Positions 1-12,477 of a DNA stretch of 64,000 nucleotides are shown here, one piece after another. The position numbers were made by a program, and so were the translations under genes. The notes beneath the pieces are model-generated. The model had not been told where the DNA came from. It worked only from the letters and a program-made list of their open reading frames with translations, and searched no databases. The DNA lies in assembly GCA_021030915.1 (NCBI GenBank), contig JAGEMR010000010.1, positions 310,001 to 374,000 on the forward strand, given 5' to 3'. Source of the DNA: Astrothelium macrocarpum (Eukaryota; Ascomycota; Dothideomycetes; Trypetheliales; Trypetheliaceae). Position 1 is the stretch's first letter. Each line of letters opens with the position of its first letter.

Positions 1-532
1 CTCTTTAGCAAGTGCTTCAAACTTCTGTGCAGTATCTCCGGGTGAAGACGGTAAAAGATCATCCTCCTGCTCTCGTCCCTCGTGTTCGGACCTTGGGATT
101 TCCGGAGATATTCCATTCAGAGTGCCGTTGTGTCTCTTTGTGGCGTCCGGAAAATCTTTCCCTTCGTGCGATTGATCTTCGCGAGTATCGGAGTTTGTTT
201 GCTGTTCTCATTAGCAAAGTGTCCGACGCAAAATGACTCTAGGAAAAGTGTTACACTGGGTAGATCTTGCTCTTCCTCGTCGCCCTCTTCATTATCTTCT
301 CCGACAGCTTCAATGCTGCCATTGGTCCTCGCCGACTCATTGGGTGGTCTATTTTTCTTGTGGGTTTTCTTCTTTTTCTTCGTTTTTGAGCCTATCGTAT
401 TTTGGACGTCAATGAATGTAGCACAATCAATGTAGATAGGGATGTTGCTGGCAGGTAAAACAGACGCTAGAAAGGGAATGAGGGATGCTGACCTGACCGA
501 TGTAGAGGATCTGTAGAAGGAGTAGCGGACAT
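1..532 (-). CDS. Rud3-like golgin, N-terminal part (runs off the window)
   Basis: Reverse-strand gene entering at the left edge; only about 126 codons are present. The best model has ATG at 532-530 and exons 532-493, 391-255 and 201-1. The predicted product starts with a short Ser/Thr leader, a poly-Lys patch (KKKKKTHKK), then an acidic Glu/Asp tract and a segment ending in FEALAKE, where a coiled coil would begin. A Lys-rich head, acidic linker and a FEAL-type start of coiled coil resemble fungal Rud3/GRIP-related golgins, which tether vesicles at the cis-Golgi. That is inference, because the diagnostic GRAB domain lies outside the window. The first intron is uncertain: an alternative 50-nt intron (497-448) adds about 17 residues before the poly-Lys patch. 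The second intron (254-202) has a clear CTAAT-type branch site. Confidence 0.45.
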
Positions 533-1072
533 GGTGATTTGAAGGGGTGTTATATCACCAGGTTTAGGGCAAAGGTGGGGGACTTGAGTGCTTGTATCAA
601 TGTTGCAAATGGCCAGGTGCCGTTGTTTCGACACTCCCCGATCCTCCCGCACCTGACGCGTAAGTGACACTTACACCACTGGGTACCCTACAGAAGTATA
701 TCATACTGACAGCTTTACTATGCATGTCATAGCTTGTATGTAATACGCAATCTTGGATCAGGTGACAAGTGCTTTGTCAACGAATCACGCCGTGCAACGG
801 TGTCCACTGGTCCGCTCCATAAGCTTGAGGTATGGTACGGTATTCCGTCGTTCCAATAACTTCTCGTCAAGTACATAATCTTCCATGGCCTCTGTCTTCT
901 CTAAGCGTCGACGAAGAAAGCAAGATCGTGGAGGGTCGCAAAAAAGCGTCAATGAGGGTCGGCTTGCAAGCCTGCTTCCATGGCTGACGGGTATGACCTT
1001 CATCAAACGTCCCATTGCGTTTTTGAGTCGAAGTTCGAATACTATCGGAACAGGGAATTCGGATAAGTCGGT
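533..1072. other. Intergenic, 540 bp
   Basis: Lies between the start of the golgin-like gene and the stop of the FAD monooxygenase, both on the minus strand. It should hold the golgin promoter and the monooxygenase 3' UTR. Short open frames here show no family resemblance. I see no RNA gene or repeat. Confidence 0.5.
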
Positions 1073-2511
1073 CTATAGGTAAGCAGAGACGGAGGGCAAA
1101 GGCCCGAGAATTTGCTTGGCCTTCGCTAAACCGTCTTGTAAATTGTATAACCAAATCCATTCGTATCTCTCTTGCAAGGTATTCCCGAGCCTCTTCTCAT
1201 CGTCGCCCACATTTTCATCCTGAAACTGCATCAAAATTCCATTCTTGCGGCTTAGTCTCACCAGTTGCTGGCTTCTTTCTCTCCTGACCGAGTCAAATGC
1301 ACGAAACACTCTCTGCAACTCGAACAATTTGCCATTTCTAATTGTTTCGAAGTAATGTCCCAGCAAATTGCTTAGATTATACGCATCCTCGTATGCCATC
1401 CCTGAGCCTGCTCCCATGTGCGGTGTGGCAGCGTGTGCGGAATCACCCATCAGGCATACTCTACCTTTCCAAAAACTAGCCAACTCTGCAGCGTCGAACA
1501 ATGCCCATTTTTCGGGACTCTTCACTGTGTCTAGTAACCCGAGCAATTTCCCGCTCCACCCGTCAAAATCCTGCAGCATACCCTCACGAGTGGCAGGGGC
1601 GATCCACGGTTTGTCAGAAGGCCATGATTCGCTGGTCCGTTTCACGGCGACTAGGTTCATCAAATCTCCATGTTCGACGGGATATGTAATTACATAGCCG
1701 CTGTATCCACAGTACAGCTGTCCATTTCGGGCCAGTTCGGGACCCAGCACTTCCGAGGCGCGGCCCATGGGTACCAGCGAACGATATGCATATTCGCCTG
1801 TAAATCTGGGCGCAGATTCTTCGGCACCAAAAAGCAGTGTACGTGTACGAGATCGAACTCCATCGCAACCGATGACGATATCAGCGGATGCTTTACTACC
1901 GTCTGCGAAGCTGAGGATCACCGAATCTGAAAATGGATCATCGGACAATCCTTCTAAAGTTTTACTGAACAGGCACATTCCCTCCGGTATTAATTTGACC
2001 AACTCGTCCAGAAAGGCTGCACGGTGGACGCAAGACCGTGCAAGAATTGGCTTCCCTGGAATCAGTTCCTCCCCCATGGCCCAAGACGGTGTTTTATATT
2101 TTATATCTCTTATTAAATCTTGTGCATTTTTGGATCCATCTTTGCTCGGCATCCCCCAACGAAATTGCAGCCATGTCGATAGGAGGTTCGAGTCCTCATT
2201 GTGAGTTACACATTTCGCGTACGCTGCTGCAATCTTCGGGGATATCAATCGAAGCGCACGCACAGCATTAGGCCCAGACGCGACACCGGCACCTATTGAA
2301 TGTTTAGAACTAAACGTCTCAACTCATTTAGAGCTGACTGGATGTCTGAGACTCTACCTATTTCTGAGAACTGGGAAGCAGATTCGTAAAGGCAGATTGA
2401 AGACGATGGAATGTTTTGGTTCAGAAGACCAATTGCTAAAGTGATTCCCCCTAGTCCAGCGCCAACAATTGCGATGTTAGGAAAATCTCTTTTCTCCTGT
2501 GGCATATCCAT
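1073..2511 (-). CDS. FAD-dependent monooxygenase (salicylate hydroxylase-like)
   Basis: Two exons, 2511-2358 and 2292-1073, joined across a 65-nt intron, give 457 residues, the usual length for group A flavoprotein monooxygenases. The N-terminus carries the FAD-binding dinucleotide fold (VGAGLGG, residues about 16-22). The central GCDGVRSRTR segment is the conserved DG motif that contacts FAD and NAD(P)H. The CLMGDSAHAATPHMGAG segment is the GD motif binding the FAD ribityl and phosphates. These enzymes hydroxylate aromatic acids or polyketide/terpenoid intermediates in the cytosol using NAD(P)H and O2. The substrate cannot be read from sequence. It sits alone between housekeeping genes and diverges from RTT106, so no pathway can be inferred from its neighbours. 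Confidence 0.9.
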
Positions 2512-3369
2512 TGATTGGTATGAATTGTTTCAAGCTTCTACAAACCTACTCCCTTTGACAAGAAGTTGAACGGTCAATCACGCGGAAATGTGCATCTTTG
2601 AGCTAAGACAGATTCGTGCGATTGATAGATTTTGTGTTATCAGTAGCATAAGCAGACGGTGAGATTTTAGTTTCGAATGCATGTTGAATTTTGATACACA
2701 TCCCGTGGGTACCCCTCAGCAGTGCAGGGTTTGGTAAAGATGGAGCAGATCATGAATCCATTCACGTACGGAGAATCTCATCGAGAATCATACAATCAGC
2801 GGCCATGGGAACGATGAGTACAAGCCGGCGAACCTGGGCTAAAGAGATAGTTCGTGGCATATTGCATTCTTAGGCTTAGAACACCTTGTTGATCTGATAG
2901 CTGATTGTCTGGTTGTCCGATAATTACGGTCGAAAGCCTCCAAGGCCTTTTTTTTTTTTTTTTTTGAATCTGATAGAAGCTTGGAGTTATGAACATATCG
3001 ATATTACGATTTACCACATTGTCATTGTATTGGTTTGCGGTAACATTCTTGAAATAGCCCGCTCTTGATGTTTAGATTAAAATTGCATGGACGTAAGAGT
3101 GTCCATACCTGATTGATCAAGCGTTACCAGATACAGTGTATGGGTAGGGAAACTTTCCGCTAAATGGAAAGCACTATTTTCATGACTCTTAATCAGAAGA
3201 GTCTAGTGCATAAGTCTTCCTGGTGTATTGTGTATGTAGGACGGTGTTACTCAAAAGGTGAAGGCGCAGATTTCCGACTATTTCTGGAACGACATGCTCC
3301 CTGCAGGTAACGCCGCGAACGTTGACGCGCTTTCACGTTTTGCTGTTTCCCACCTTTCTACTGTTCAGC
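2512..3369. other. Divergent intergenic region with an 18-nt poly-T tract
   Basis: Shared upstream region of the FAD monooxygenase (minus) and RTT106 (plus). The only distinct element is an uninterrupted run of 18 T at 2948-2965. Such poly(dA:dT) tracts exclude nucleosomes in fungal promoters (established knowledge), and this one is about 400 bp from either start codon. I see no convincing TATA box or gene. Confidence 0.5.
2948..2965. repeat. Poly-T homopolymer (18 T)
   Basis: Eighteen consecutive T residues in the divergent promoter region between the monooxygenase and RTT106. It may act as a nucleosome-excluding element, and it is a likely length-variable site. Confidence 0.9.
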
Positions 3370-4913
3370 ATGCCTTCACCACTAGAAGAGGCTTTCAGCG
3401 AGCGTCCGGATCTTCTCGGCCAAATTCAAAGCCACATCTCTCGTACGGGTTCTGAACAGCTATTCGACAAGATTGCAGACCATGTTAACACACTTAAGCG
3501 CCATGCTTCCACGCTCTCCGACGGAAGACTGAACAAGAAACGGAAACTCGATGAAGGGGTGGCGTCATTAAGCAATGGACTCTCCAATTCGCAGGCTCCA
3601 ATCAAGAAGGGAAGCTGGGATAAAGCAGAAGCATATTACATTGTGAAAGAGGTCAGCTTTTCGGTGCCACAGCGCAAGAAATTGACACTCGAATTTTCCG
3701 CTGGGCGGCTACGTGCCGGTGATGCCAATACAATCGGTAAGGGAGGACAAATCAAGGAAGACGCTGAAGGCACAGGCGGGATAAGGGCAGTCAATCCTGC
3801 GAATGGAGAGGTAGAATTTGGGCTGGCTTGGGCAGACATTGGTACGTGTTATGTATTTTCGAGCCAGTGTAGCTTGAAGGAAAACACTTGCTTTGCCGTT
3901 CTAGCCCCTTGTTTACTGACATGATCACAGAGCAAATCATTTGTCTTCCTGTCCCGGAAAAGCAACAACGTACTCACAATTTTTTGATTATTCCTGTTGG
4001 TAACGACGGTGTCTCTCATCCTGATTCCCCACCAGCCGAACAAATTGTCTTCACATTACCCGAATCTACTCCAAAGACTGCGTCTCTGAACGTGTCTCAA
4101 GCACCATCTAATTTGAAGAATCTTCCTTCTCTTTATGCCAATGACGAAACATACATCTCTCCAACGATCCGCGCCTTGAGTGCCGCCTTATTCTATTACA
4201 ACAAGACCGTCGTCCTCCCTGACGAAACTGAATTTGCCAGCGCCATCCCTCAATCTCACCGCAAGGGGGAAAAAGCTTTTCATTCCAAGGCGTTCCGTGG
4301 CTCCAAGGAAGGTTACCTCTATTTTCTACCAATGGGTATTGTCTTTGGATTCAAAAAGCCGCTGCTTCTCATCCAATTTCACTGCATCGATTCCATATCA
4401 TACACATCAGTCCTACAACGCACCTTCAATATCGTCGTTGCGACCTCTGACCCCTTATCTGCAAAAGACGTTGATGAGACGGGCCGCCCAAAGACGGAAG
4501 AGATCGAGTTCGGCATGGTAGATCAAGCGGACTTCGCAGGCATCGATGCGTGGGTCAAGAAACATGGATTGAATGATCTGAGTATGGCAGAGCAGCGAAG
4601 GGCGAAAATAACCGCGTCCGCAGGCGTACGTGCCAATGGCCTCAGCAGCGGTGTTGGAAATGAGGACGGCAAGGCGAAGTCTATTGCCGAACAACGCAAT
4701 ACGGGAGATAGATATGAGCCTGGCGAGCTGGAGAGAGCGACGAGACAGGCGGAGCAGGAATTCCAGGATCAAGAGGACGAGGAAGAGGAAGACTATGATC
4801 CAGGGAGCGAAGGAGAAAGTGAGGGAGAAGGCGCTAGCAGTGAAGAAGAGTATGAGGGTGATGATGGAGAAGAGGTAGTAGAAGAGGATGAGGAAATAGA
4901 GCAAGATGAATAG
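3370..4913 (+). CDS. rtt106: Histone chaperone Rtt106
   Basis: Two exons, 3370-3841 and 3931-4913, give 484 residues. The intron joins phase-1 exons so that WADI is followed by EQIICLPV. The start at 3370 (MPSPLEEAFSERPDLL) fits the family N-terminus; the in-frame ATG at 3322 would add 16 hydrophobic residues and is unlikely. The middle holds the paired PH-like fold of Rtt106/Pob3 proteins (for example LPMGIVFGFKKPLLL and FNIVVATSDP). The C-terminus is a long acidic Glu/Asp tail. Rtt106 binds newly made H3-H4 carrying acetyl-H3K56 and delivers it during replication-coupled nucleosome assembly, with CAF-1, and in silencing and histone-gene control. It is convergent with the large disordered protein gene downstream. 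Confidence 0.93.
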
Positions 4914-5367
4914 GCACGTGGGAGTGGCAAGTCAAATCGTTTGACTGATTTTGCTCCTGGTTGGATGACCTTGTACAATATTCTAGAGGCATTTGTTCGC
5001 CTCCCATGTTACGATAACCCCCGATATCTTTTATGCGATGATGATGTAATATTGATGCTATATCTAGTGCGAGAGACAAAAGAGCGCCTTGGGCTCATGG
5101 ACACGAGAGAGGCGAATTCGCTCTTGAGACTTGGTGCTCGATGTGATTGCTTTGGGGCCCGATCGATACCGATTTTGATTGTACTTACTACCGCTAGTTG
5201 GATCATTGCGTTTACTTATCGATGTCGACCGATCAAGAAAGCCAACTTCTCAGGCGTCTTTGGAAACTGTACATTATTCCGCTAGCAATGCTCTGTCTGT
5301 GCCATCTAGCAATGATACAAAAGCTTTTACACATGTATCCTCTGGGAATGTCCCGTTACAATTCCTA
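4914..5367. other. Convergent 3' intergenic region
   Basis: About 450 bp between the stops of RTT106 (plus) and the 1219-residue protein gene (minus). It probably contains both 3' UTRs and polyadenylation sites. No gene recognised. Confidence 0.5.
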
Positions 5368-8300
5368 TCAAGTGATAAGCTCTTCCGCTTGCTTTAATAC
5401 ACGTTCCCTTTCCATGCACTCATTTCTTTTCAAGGCTTCTAAAAAGCTTGCCTCGCTGGTTCCTAACAACGGAGCACTTGCGCTCGAAGACAGCGTTGGG
5501 CTCTTGACTTGCAATCTCGCTGTCACGTCCCTTTGAGAGTTGAGTTCTGCATACGTTCTTGATGGCGAAAGCAAACGGCTCTGCTCCAAACCCGGCTGAA
5601 GCGGTTTTACTGCTCCTCTCAGTCGTAGGGGATCCGGCGAGCCCTGCGCGATGCTCGTGTCTATTTCTGTCGGCCTTGCATTAGATGTCTGGTCGTGATC
5701 CGCTTGGACCGGCCCGCTTTCCTTGATGTTCAATGAGACTGGGGTACTGGTTCCAGATGACTCTGTAAGCTCTTCAGCGACCATTTTGTCGTTATTGCTG
5801 GAATGGCTCTGCAAGACGTGATCCATGCAATCCTCGCATACTTTACTCCATGCACTCGCTATGCTTGTAATCCTCATGCTCGTCCTGGAGTCAACGACTG
5901 GCTCCGAGTGACTCGATGGAAGGCGGCGTTTTCGCTTACGGCGCGTATCAAGGCTGTGTGAGAGCTGGACAGAGTCTGCAAGGCGGGAGAAGTCATCATT
6001 ATTCGTCCCACTTTTTTCCAGGTTGAACCTTTTGTCTGTTGGAGCAGAAATCGGACACTGGATAACAAAATCTTGGGCTAGGTTTCCGACTTGTCCTTTC
6101 TGGTCAGTTGACCTTCCCTCTGGCACACTCTCATATAAATCATCGATGACTTTTGCCTTTCCTTTTAGACGAACAGTGGATAGCCCAAAACTACGTTCGC
6201 CTTGGCCATCTGATGGTTCAGGCGAATTCTCAGGGAATGTGGGTAGCACAGGCCGAAGAATCTCCAATTCGGGATTCTTCAGTGCTCCTCCAGTACTGAC
6301 AGAAGTGCGATGCCCATGGCCATAATGGAAAAACTCATGACTTTGCGGTTTGAAGAAACTCGCATAGTGTTTTATTATTTTTCGCCCGAATGTTAAGCTC
6401 CGACTTTTTGGCAGACTGGTCTTAATTCGCTTATAACTATTTCTGCTCATTCCGCTACGAGAACCAAAACTGAAGCGTTTTTTGAATCGCTTGATCTCCT
6501 GGTCGTTACAACGCTGGGATTCTGCTGGAGACACACTCTGTCCTGCTCTCAAATATTCATTCGAGGGTGTAACGAAGTCACGGGGAAACACATTGTCATC
6601 CGGACCAGCACTACCGCAACGTTGGGGACGTGTATGACTGGGATATCGACACCAAGCTGAAGATTCAACCGAATGTCTCTCTACATCTTGAGCCTCGGAG
6701 TATGCAGCATGACTAACAGCCTGCTTTTGTCCTTGCTTCACGTAAGTCGGTAACGGCGGTGTCAGATAGCTCTGTGTCAGACTCGATTTTTTGGAAGAGT
6801 CAAAGGGATCTATATCCACAGAATCCACAGCTGGAGCAACAGATACGGGTGCTCGATTTGACGAATGTGCATTTGAAGAAGCACGACTTCGGGCATCAGA
6901 ATGACGACGTTCTCGTTTCGACGTCAGATCACCCCAATGGTCGTGAGGCTTGAGCCACATGGCCGCTTTTTCTTCGGCATGCGCCTTCAATGCTCGCTCC
7001 CACATCTCCGCGGCCTCGTCATAGTTTGGCAGAAGAGGAATCGAGCTTCTCGGGGCTTGATCAGATTCATCTGGTGGATCGTCCGCCGGCCCGTCGAAGC
7101 TTAAAATTTTGCTGCGAATCTGTCTTGCGCTGGATCTGGAAAAGTGAAACAAGTTGAATGCAGAATGTTTCCTTCCAGCCAAAGGTTGCTGAGATATGCA
7201 CTCTTGTTTCGGCGCATCATCGAAAGCATCAATATCTTCTACGAACTTACTTGCCCTGGATAGATTACTTGAGCTTGCTTGAGATCGTTGTGCTTGCTTG
7301 ACAACAGGTGGACCTGCAGCATTCGAAATTATTGGCATCTGCCTGACTGAATTGTCATCACGTTTTGGGCCGTCCTTCTGATCATTATCACCGGCTTGGC
7401 TGAGCGTATCCGCGTGGCTCGGAGCAGTCGCAAAGCTGGGAGATTTTGCTGTCGGCGTCCGTGCCCCCAGTGCCAGAGAATCATGGAAGCACAACGCATA
7501 CGGTATTGGTGATGCTGAATTGCTATCTAATCGTGATGAAAAGACTGAGGATGCTGCGTCACGATGAGCAACACCCCAAGATGCCGGAGTTTTGGCACTG
7601 ATAAAGCCAGAGCCAGACACATGATTGCTGAAGTTATTCAGCTGCGCCCCTGTCGTGTAGGCCAAGTTTGACGGGGCATGCGGGTTTTGCGACTTTCTAT
7701 CGGTACGACGAGTTATGAGAGAAGCACTATCGGTCACATTCGAGCTTGACCGTAGACGTTGTGAAATTTGCATATCTTGAAGGTGTAAGGAAGCTCCAGC
7801 AGATTCTCGGGAAGTACAGCGAATGAGCGGCAGGCCATTCACATCCATATGAAGGAAGTCATAGTCTGATGATGTCTTTTCCATCTCACTAAAGGCCAAC
7901 CCGGAGTTCAACCTATCTGAGACATTTCTGATCGCATTGGGCATCCTTGAAGAGCCAGGAAACAGCTTGTTGGTGGGGCTCCCTTTGCCCAAAAGTTCGT
8001 GACCAACGGGTTCGTGATAGCAAGGATTGCAGAGTTGTTGCCTTTCAGCAGGCTGTAGGCTTCTAATTTTCTTTCCGTTAGCATAGACCATCTTGTGAAG
8101 ACCATTTGAGCGTCCTGGCGTATCCGATTGATCAGGGTCATACTCAAAGTAATAATGGCGCGTTTCTGATGGATGAAGATCCCCCACAGACCTTGCTTGC
8201 AAAACCGGCATGCGGCTGTGTCCCGCGCTGTCTGATTGAGAAGATAATACAGGACTCTGTCGATAACTATTTCTATCCCCGATTGATGTGGTTAAAAAAC

Positions 8301-9079
8301 CCGGGCTGCTAGACGATAGCCTTGAAGATGAAAGAAACTGAGAATCGCTATGCTCAGCATTGACCACTGTTGGCGAGCCCCCGCTGCTGATCGTATGATG
8401 GCTAGAACGTAGTGTAAGTAGCGAATCTACCTTGGGCTCTCCAAGGGCCTTACCCGTCGAATAGCGGACTCATCCACTCGAAGCTGCGTACTACTGAGCG
8501 ATGGTGATCTCCATGTAGATGTCCTTCATTCTCCAGTACGGGCGGATGTAGATTGGGCCTTGGGGTAGATGTCTGCGAAGTGTTCAATTCTGCAGCGTCC
8601 TGATCATAAGCTTCCTCTTCGGCGTTCCTATCGCTGGGCAAGGCTTCAACCATAGGTTTCCTTTGAAGCGTCGATGGAAGCAGTTGAATGCACTCTTTAG
8701 TGTTTTGAAATTTTCGCTTTGCAGCATTAAGGACTGTAAGGCCAGAATTGGTGCCTTTTCGAGAACATTTTCTTCGCAGTTGTTGGCTGACGCTGCGTTG
8801 TGGTGGGAGAGGAGCCTTGCGCGGCGAGACGTATAGGTCTTGTAGATTGCCCATGCTTGACTGTTTAAGATGACTTCTGTCCGTGGTTGCGTCGCCAAAG
8901 ATCGCTCGGATACCATCCACGTTGGAAGGACAAGCGCCACGAGGCCGAGTGCGTGCATCCAGTGGTGCGTTGAAAGCTGATGTAACAGATTGCTGGGTTC
9001 GCATTGGAGATGGCCGAACATTCGGCAATGGAGGCGATTCTGGGCGATCGTCTTCGGCGCAGCACAGTCTGCTCGCCAT
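5368..9079 (-). CDS. Large disordered Ser-rich protein of unknown function (1219 aa)
   Basis: Two exons, 9079-8454 and 8401-5368, joined by a 52-nt intron with CTTAC branch sequence; the junction reads SPLFDG-HHTISSGG. An in-frame ATG at 9193 exists, but the extra 38 residues look non-coding, so MASRLCCAEDD at 9079 is preferred. The protein is Ser/Arg/Asp-rich and largely without predicted order. More structured-looking islands include HYYFEYDPDQ, a helical stretch around MWERALKAHAEEKAAMWLKPHDHW, a basic patch around KSRSLTFGRKIIKHYASFFKPQ, and a charged helix at the C-terminus (SFLEALKRNECMERER). I recognise no domain. Many potential phosphorylation sites suggest a regulatory or scaffold role, but that is speculation. 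Confidence 0.8.
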
Positions 9080-9839
9080 AGCAGAATGGGGGTGGCGAAA
9101 AGAATTAGTAGCACTGCATGCTGTATGTATAGCCACGAAGCACACGGACGTTGTGAGAGAAAATGTGGCATTTCGGTCAAACGTGTTAGGCACTTAAAAA
9201 GGAGAAAGAAAGAATTTTGATATTCAGAAAGAGCGAAGAGAGCAAGATACCAAATAAGCAATGCCATGGAAGATTGAACGCACCCGAGGTATCAGCACAA
9301 GATGAACAAGGGAGGCGCGTGGTGGAGACATAGCAAGCACGTAGGACTACTTTTGCCAGGCTCAAGGCACCTTACTCTGCAATTGCAAATAATGCTCCCA
9401 ATTTTCCCAATTATGAAACGGACGAACCACTAGATGAGAAGGCTGACAAGCATAGTATGTGTATGAAATTGACACCAATCTAGGTAGAGGATTGGGCTTT
9501 CACCAAACTCACCAAGTCATATAACGAGACATGGATATTACCTACTTTCATCTCGAAATGTAAGTGAAGGTGGTAAGAAGCTGATCAGGGGGTTGCAAGC
9601 AAACTTCTTCGATGGAGAGAAGGGCAGATGCTTCCATTGTGAGTTGCGGCACCGCTACTCATGCGGAAGAGCATCACCAATTGACGTGGATAAGCGTTTG
9701 CGTGATTAGATAGACGATCGTCTTACGGCACCTTACTTGCTTGGTACCGTCTTACATCAGTTACATGCAAGTTGATCGGGTCCGGACCGAGATTTGCTTC
9801 GGGTCTGGCGTGATCATCCTCCTCGGACCCCGATCACGC
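9080..9839. other. Upstream part of the divergent MET6 intergenic region
   Basis: Non-coding region between the disordered-protein gene (minus) and the MET6 leader. No gene, repeat or RNA recognised. It presumably holds the cis elements of both genes. Confidence 0.45.
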
Positions 9840-9985
9840 CCACTATATTTTCACCGTTCTCGCTCACCAACAGTTTCTCTTCTTCACCCTCCCTCAGCTC
9901 CCATTCTCTCTTACACCATTTCCCCCTTCTTCCTCTTTTTCATTCCTCTTTCAATACCCTTCATCACCCATCTATATCGTTCACC
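9840..9985 (+). promoter_or_regulatory. Pyrimidine-rich leader/core promoter of MET6
   Basis: The roughly 145 bp before the MET6 start are strongly C/T-rich on the plus strand, with repeated TCTCTT, CCCTCC and CTTCTTCCTC tracts. Long CT-rich stretches next to the transcription start are typical of highly expressed ascomycete genes lacking a strong TATA box. The start codon context is TCACCATGG, close to the eukaryotic optimum. Confidence 0.6.
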
Positions 9986-12477
9986 ATGGTTCAATCCTCT
10001 GTTCTTGGCTTCCCCCGCATGGGTAGGCTTCGTGACTTGAAAAAAGCTTGCGAGGCTTACTGGGGCGGTAAGCTGTCCCAACAAGATCTGCTGAAGGAAG
10101 GCAAACGCTTGCGGCATGAACATTGGAAAATTCAGCAAAATGCTGGCGTCGACATCATACCCAGTAATGACTTTGCCTTCTACGACCATGTCTTGGACCA
10201 CATCCAAACGTTCGGCGTAAGTGCATACACGTCATGTCAGCTGAACCAAAAAAAAAAAGTCTTTTCTTCTAACATTTTGGCAATCTAGGCGGTTCCAGAG
10301 AGGTATTCCAAGCACAAGCTTGATTCTATCGACGAATACTTTGCAATGGGCCGAGGCCATCAAAAAGATGGTGTCGACGTGCAAGCTTTGGTTAGTTACC
10401 CCGAGCTTTGCCGATACCACATCTGACATTGACCGATGTGGAACAGGAAATGGTGAAGTGGTTTGATTCCAACTATCATTATGTCAAACCCACATTCCAA
10501 GACAATCAAGAGTTCAAGCTAGTAGCAAATCCAAAGGCTATCGTTGAATTCAAAGAAGCTAAAGAAGCCGGCATTACAACGCGGCCCGTTCTACTTGGAC
10601 CTGTCTCCTTCCTTGCTCTTGGCAAGGCCGACCGTGGACAATCCGTCGAGCCCATTTCTCTATTAGACAAGCTCCTCCCTGTCTACGGGGAACTTCTCCA
10701 AGAGTTGAAGAAAGCCGGTGCAGACACTGTTCAGATTGATGAACCTGTACTTGTTTTCGACTTACTTCCCAAGGTCAAGGATGCCTTTAAGCCTGCCTAT
10801 GAGAAACTCACTGGCCTTGGTAGCAAAGTGCCACAGCTCGTTCTCGCTACTTATTTCGGCGACATCATTCACAACTTCGATGTTCTCCCTGCCCTTCAAT
10901 CTCTTCACGCTATCCACATTGACCTCGTCCGCCATCCTGAACAACTCGAGAGCGTCATCCAACAGCTCGGACCTAAACAGACCCTGTCATGCGGTGTTGT
11001 TGATGGCCGCAACATCTGGAAGACAAATTTCAAGAAAGCTACAGAGATTGTCGAGACGGCAATCCAAAGATTAGGAAAGGACCGTGTAATTGTCGCTACC
11101 TCAAGTTCTCTACTTCATACTCCCCACACCCTCGCTAGCGAGAAAGGACTACCTGAAGAAGTTAGGGACTGGTTTTCGTTTGCATCAGAAAAGACCGTCG
11201 AAGTTGCCATCATTGCCAAGGCTGTCACAGAAGGGCCTGCCTCCGTTCGTGAGCAACTTGAGAGCAACGCCAAGTCCATGCAGTCCCGAGCACAATCGAA
11301 GCGCACCAACAATCCAGAAGTCAAGGACCGTCAATCCAAAGTGACTGATGCCATGCACAACCGCAAGTCTCCTTTCCCCCAGCGTTATGCCCAGCAGAAA
11401 GAGAAGTTACATCTCCCATTATTCCCCACGACCACCATTGGTTCTTTCCCACAAACTAGTGAAATCCGTGTGCAACGGAACAAGTTCACCAAAGGCGAGA
11501 TTACAGCCAAGCAGTATGAGTCGTTCATTGAGAAGGAAATCCAAGACGTCGTCAAAGTCCAGGATGAACTCGATCTCGACGTCTACGTTCATGGCGAGCC
11601 CGAGCGTAATGACATGGTACAGTACTTTGGTGAGCGGTTGGAGGGTTATGTCTTCACAACGCATGCTTGGGTTCAATCGTATGGCTCTCGTTGTGTACGC
11701 CCTCCTATTATCGTCGGTGACATTTCCCGCCCCGCACCCATGACAGTCAAGGAATCCCAATACGCGGCTTCCATTTCCCGGAAGCCAATGAAAGGCATGC
11801 TCACGGGCCCAATCACTTGTCTTCGCTGGTCTTTCCCTCGAGATGACGTTCACCAATCCGTCCAAGCTCAACAGCTTGCACTTGCCCTCCGAGACGAGGT
11901 CGTCGACCTAGAAGCTGCCGGGATCTTCGTTATCCAAGTCGACGAGCCAGCCCTTCGAGAGGGTCTCCCTCTCCGCGCTGGCCGTGAGCGCGAAAACTAC
12001 CTGTCGTGGGCAGTTGATAGTTTCAAGCTCTCCACTGCAGGTGTCGAAGACTCTACTCAGATCCATTCTCACTTCTGTTATTCCGAATTCCAGGACTTCT
12101 TCCATGCTATCGCTGCTCTTGATGCTGATGTCTTGAGCATTGAGAACAGCAAGTCAGACGCCAAACTTCTCAGGGTCTTTGTTGATCAGGCCTATCCGCG
12201 ACACATTGGCCCGGGTGTCTACGACATCCACAGCCCTCGTGTACCCAGCGAGGATGAGATCAAGGGAAGGATTGAGGAAATGTTACAGTAAGATTACATG
12301 TATTGAAAGCATATTGTCACTATATCACTAACATACTATCATAGGTACCTCAAGCCGGACCAGCTTTGGATCAACCCTGACTGCGGCCTCAAAACCCGTC
12401 AGTGGAAGGAGACTAAAGCTGCTCTTGAACACTTAGTGGGAGCTGCTAAGTACTTCCGCGGGAAGTACAGCAAGTAA
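9986..12477 (+). CDS. MET6: Cobalamin-independent methionine synthase (MetE/Met6)
   Basis: Four exons: 9986-10216, 10289-10390, 10447-12287 and 12345-12477, encoding 768 residues, the normal length. It begins [13 protein letters not shown], the conserved start of fungal Met6. It transfers a methyl group from 5-methyltetrahydropteroyl-polyglutamate to homocysteine in the cytosol, the last step of methionine synthesis. The C-terminal barrel shows the zinc/homocysteine signatures [52 protein letters not shown] and, after the last intron, [11 protein letters not shown] with the zinc-ligand Cys. The first intron has a short poly-A run (about 10246-10257). The gene looks intact and is probably strongly expressed. 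Confidence 0.97.

Noticed and set aside
2190..2202. tRNA B-box-like GGTTCGAGTCC
   Set aside because: It lies inside the coding exon of the FAD monooxygenase and no matching A box or cloverleaf was found.
4455..4904. Reverse-strand 149-codon frame in RTT106
   Set aside because: Hydrophobic antisense reading of the Glu/Asp-rich tail; the sense strand is a clear Rtt106.
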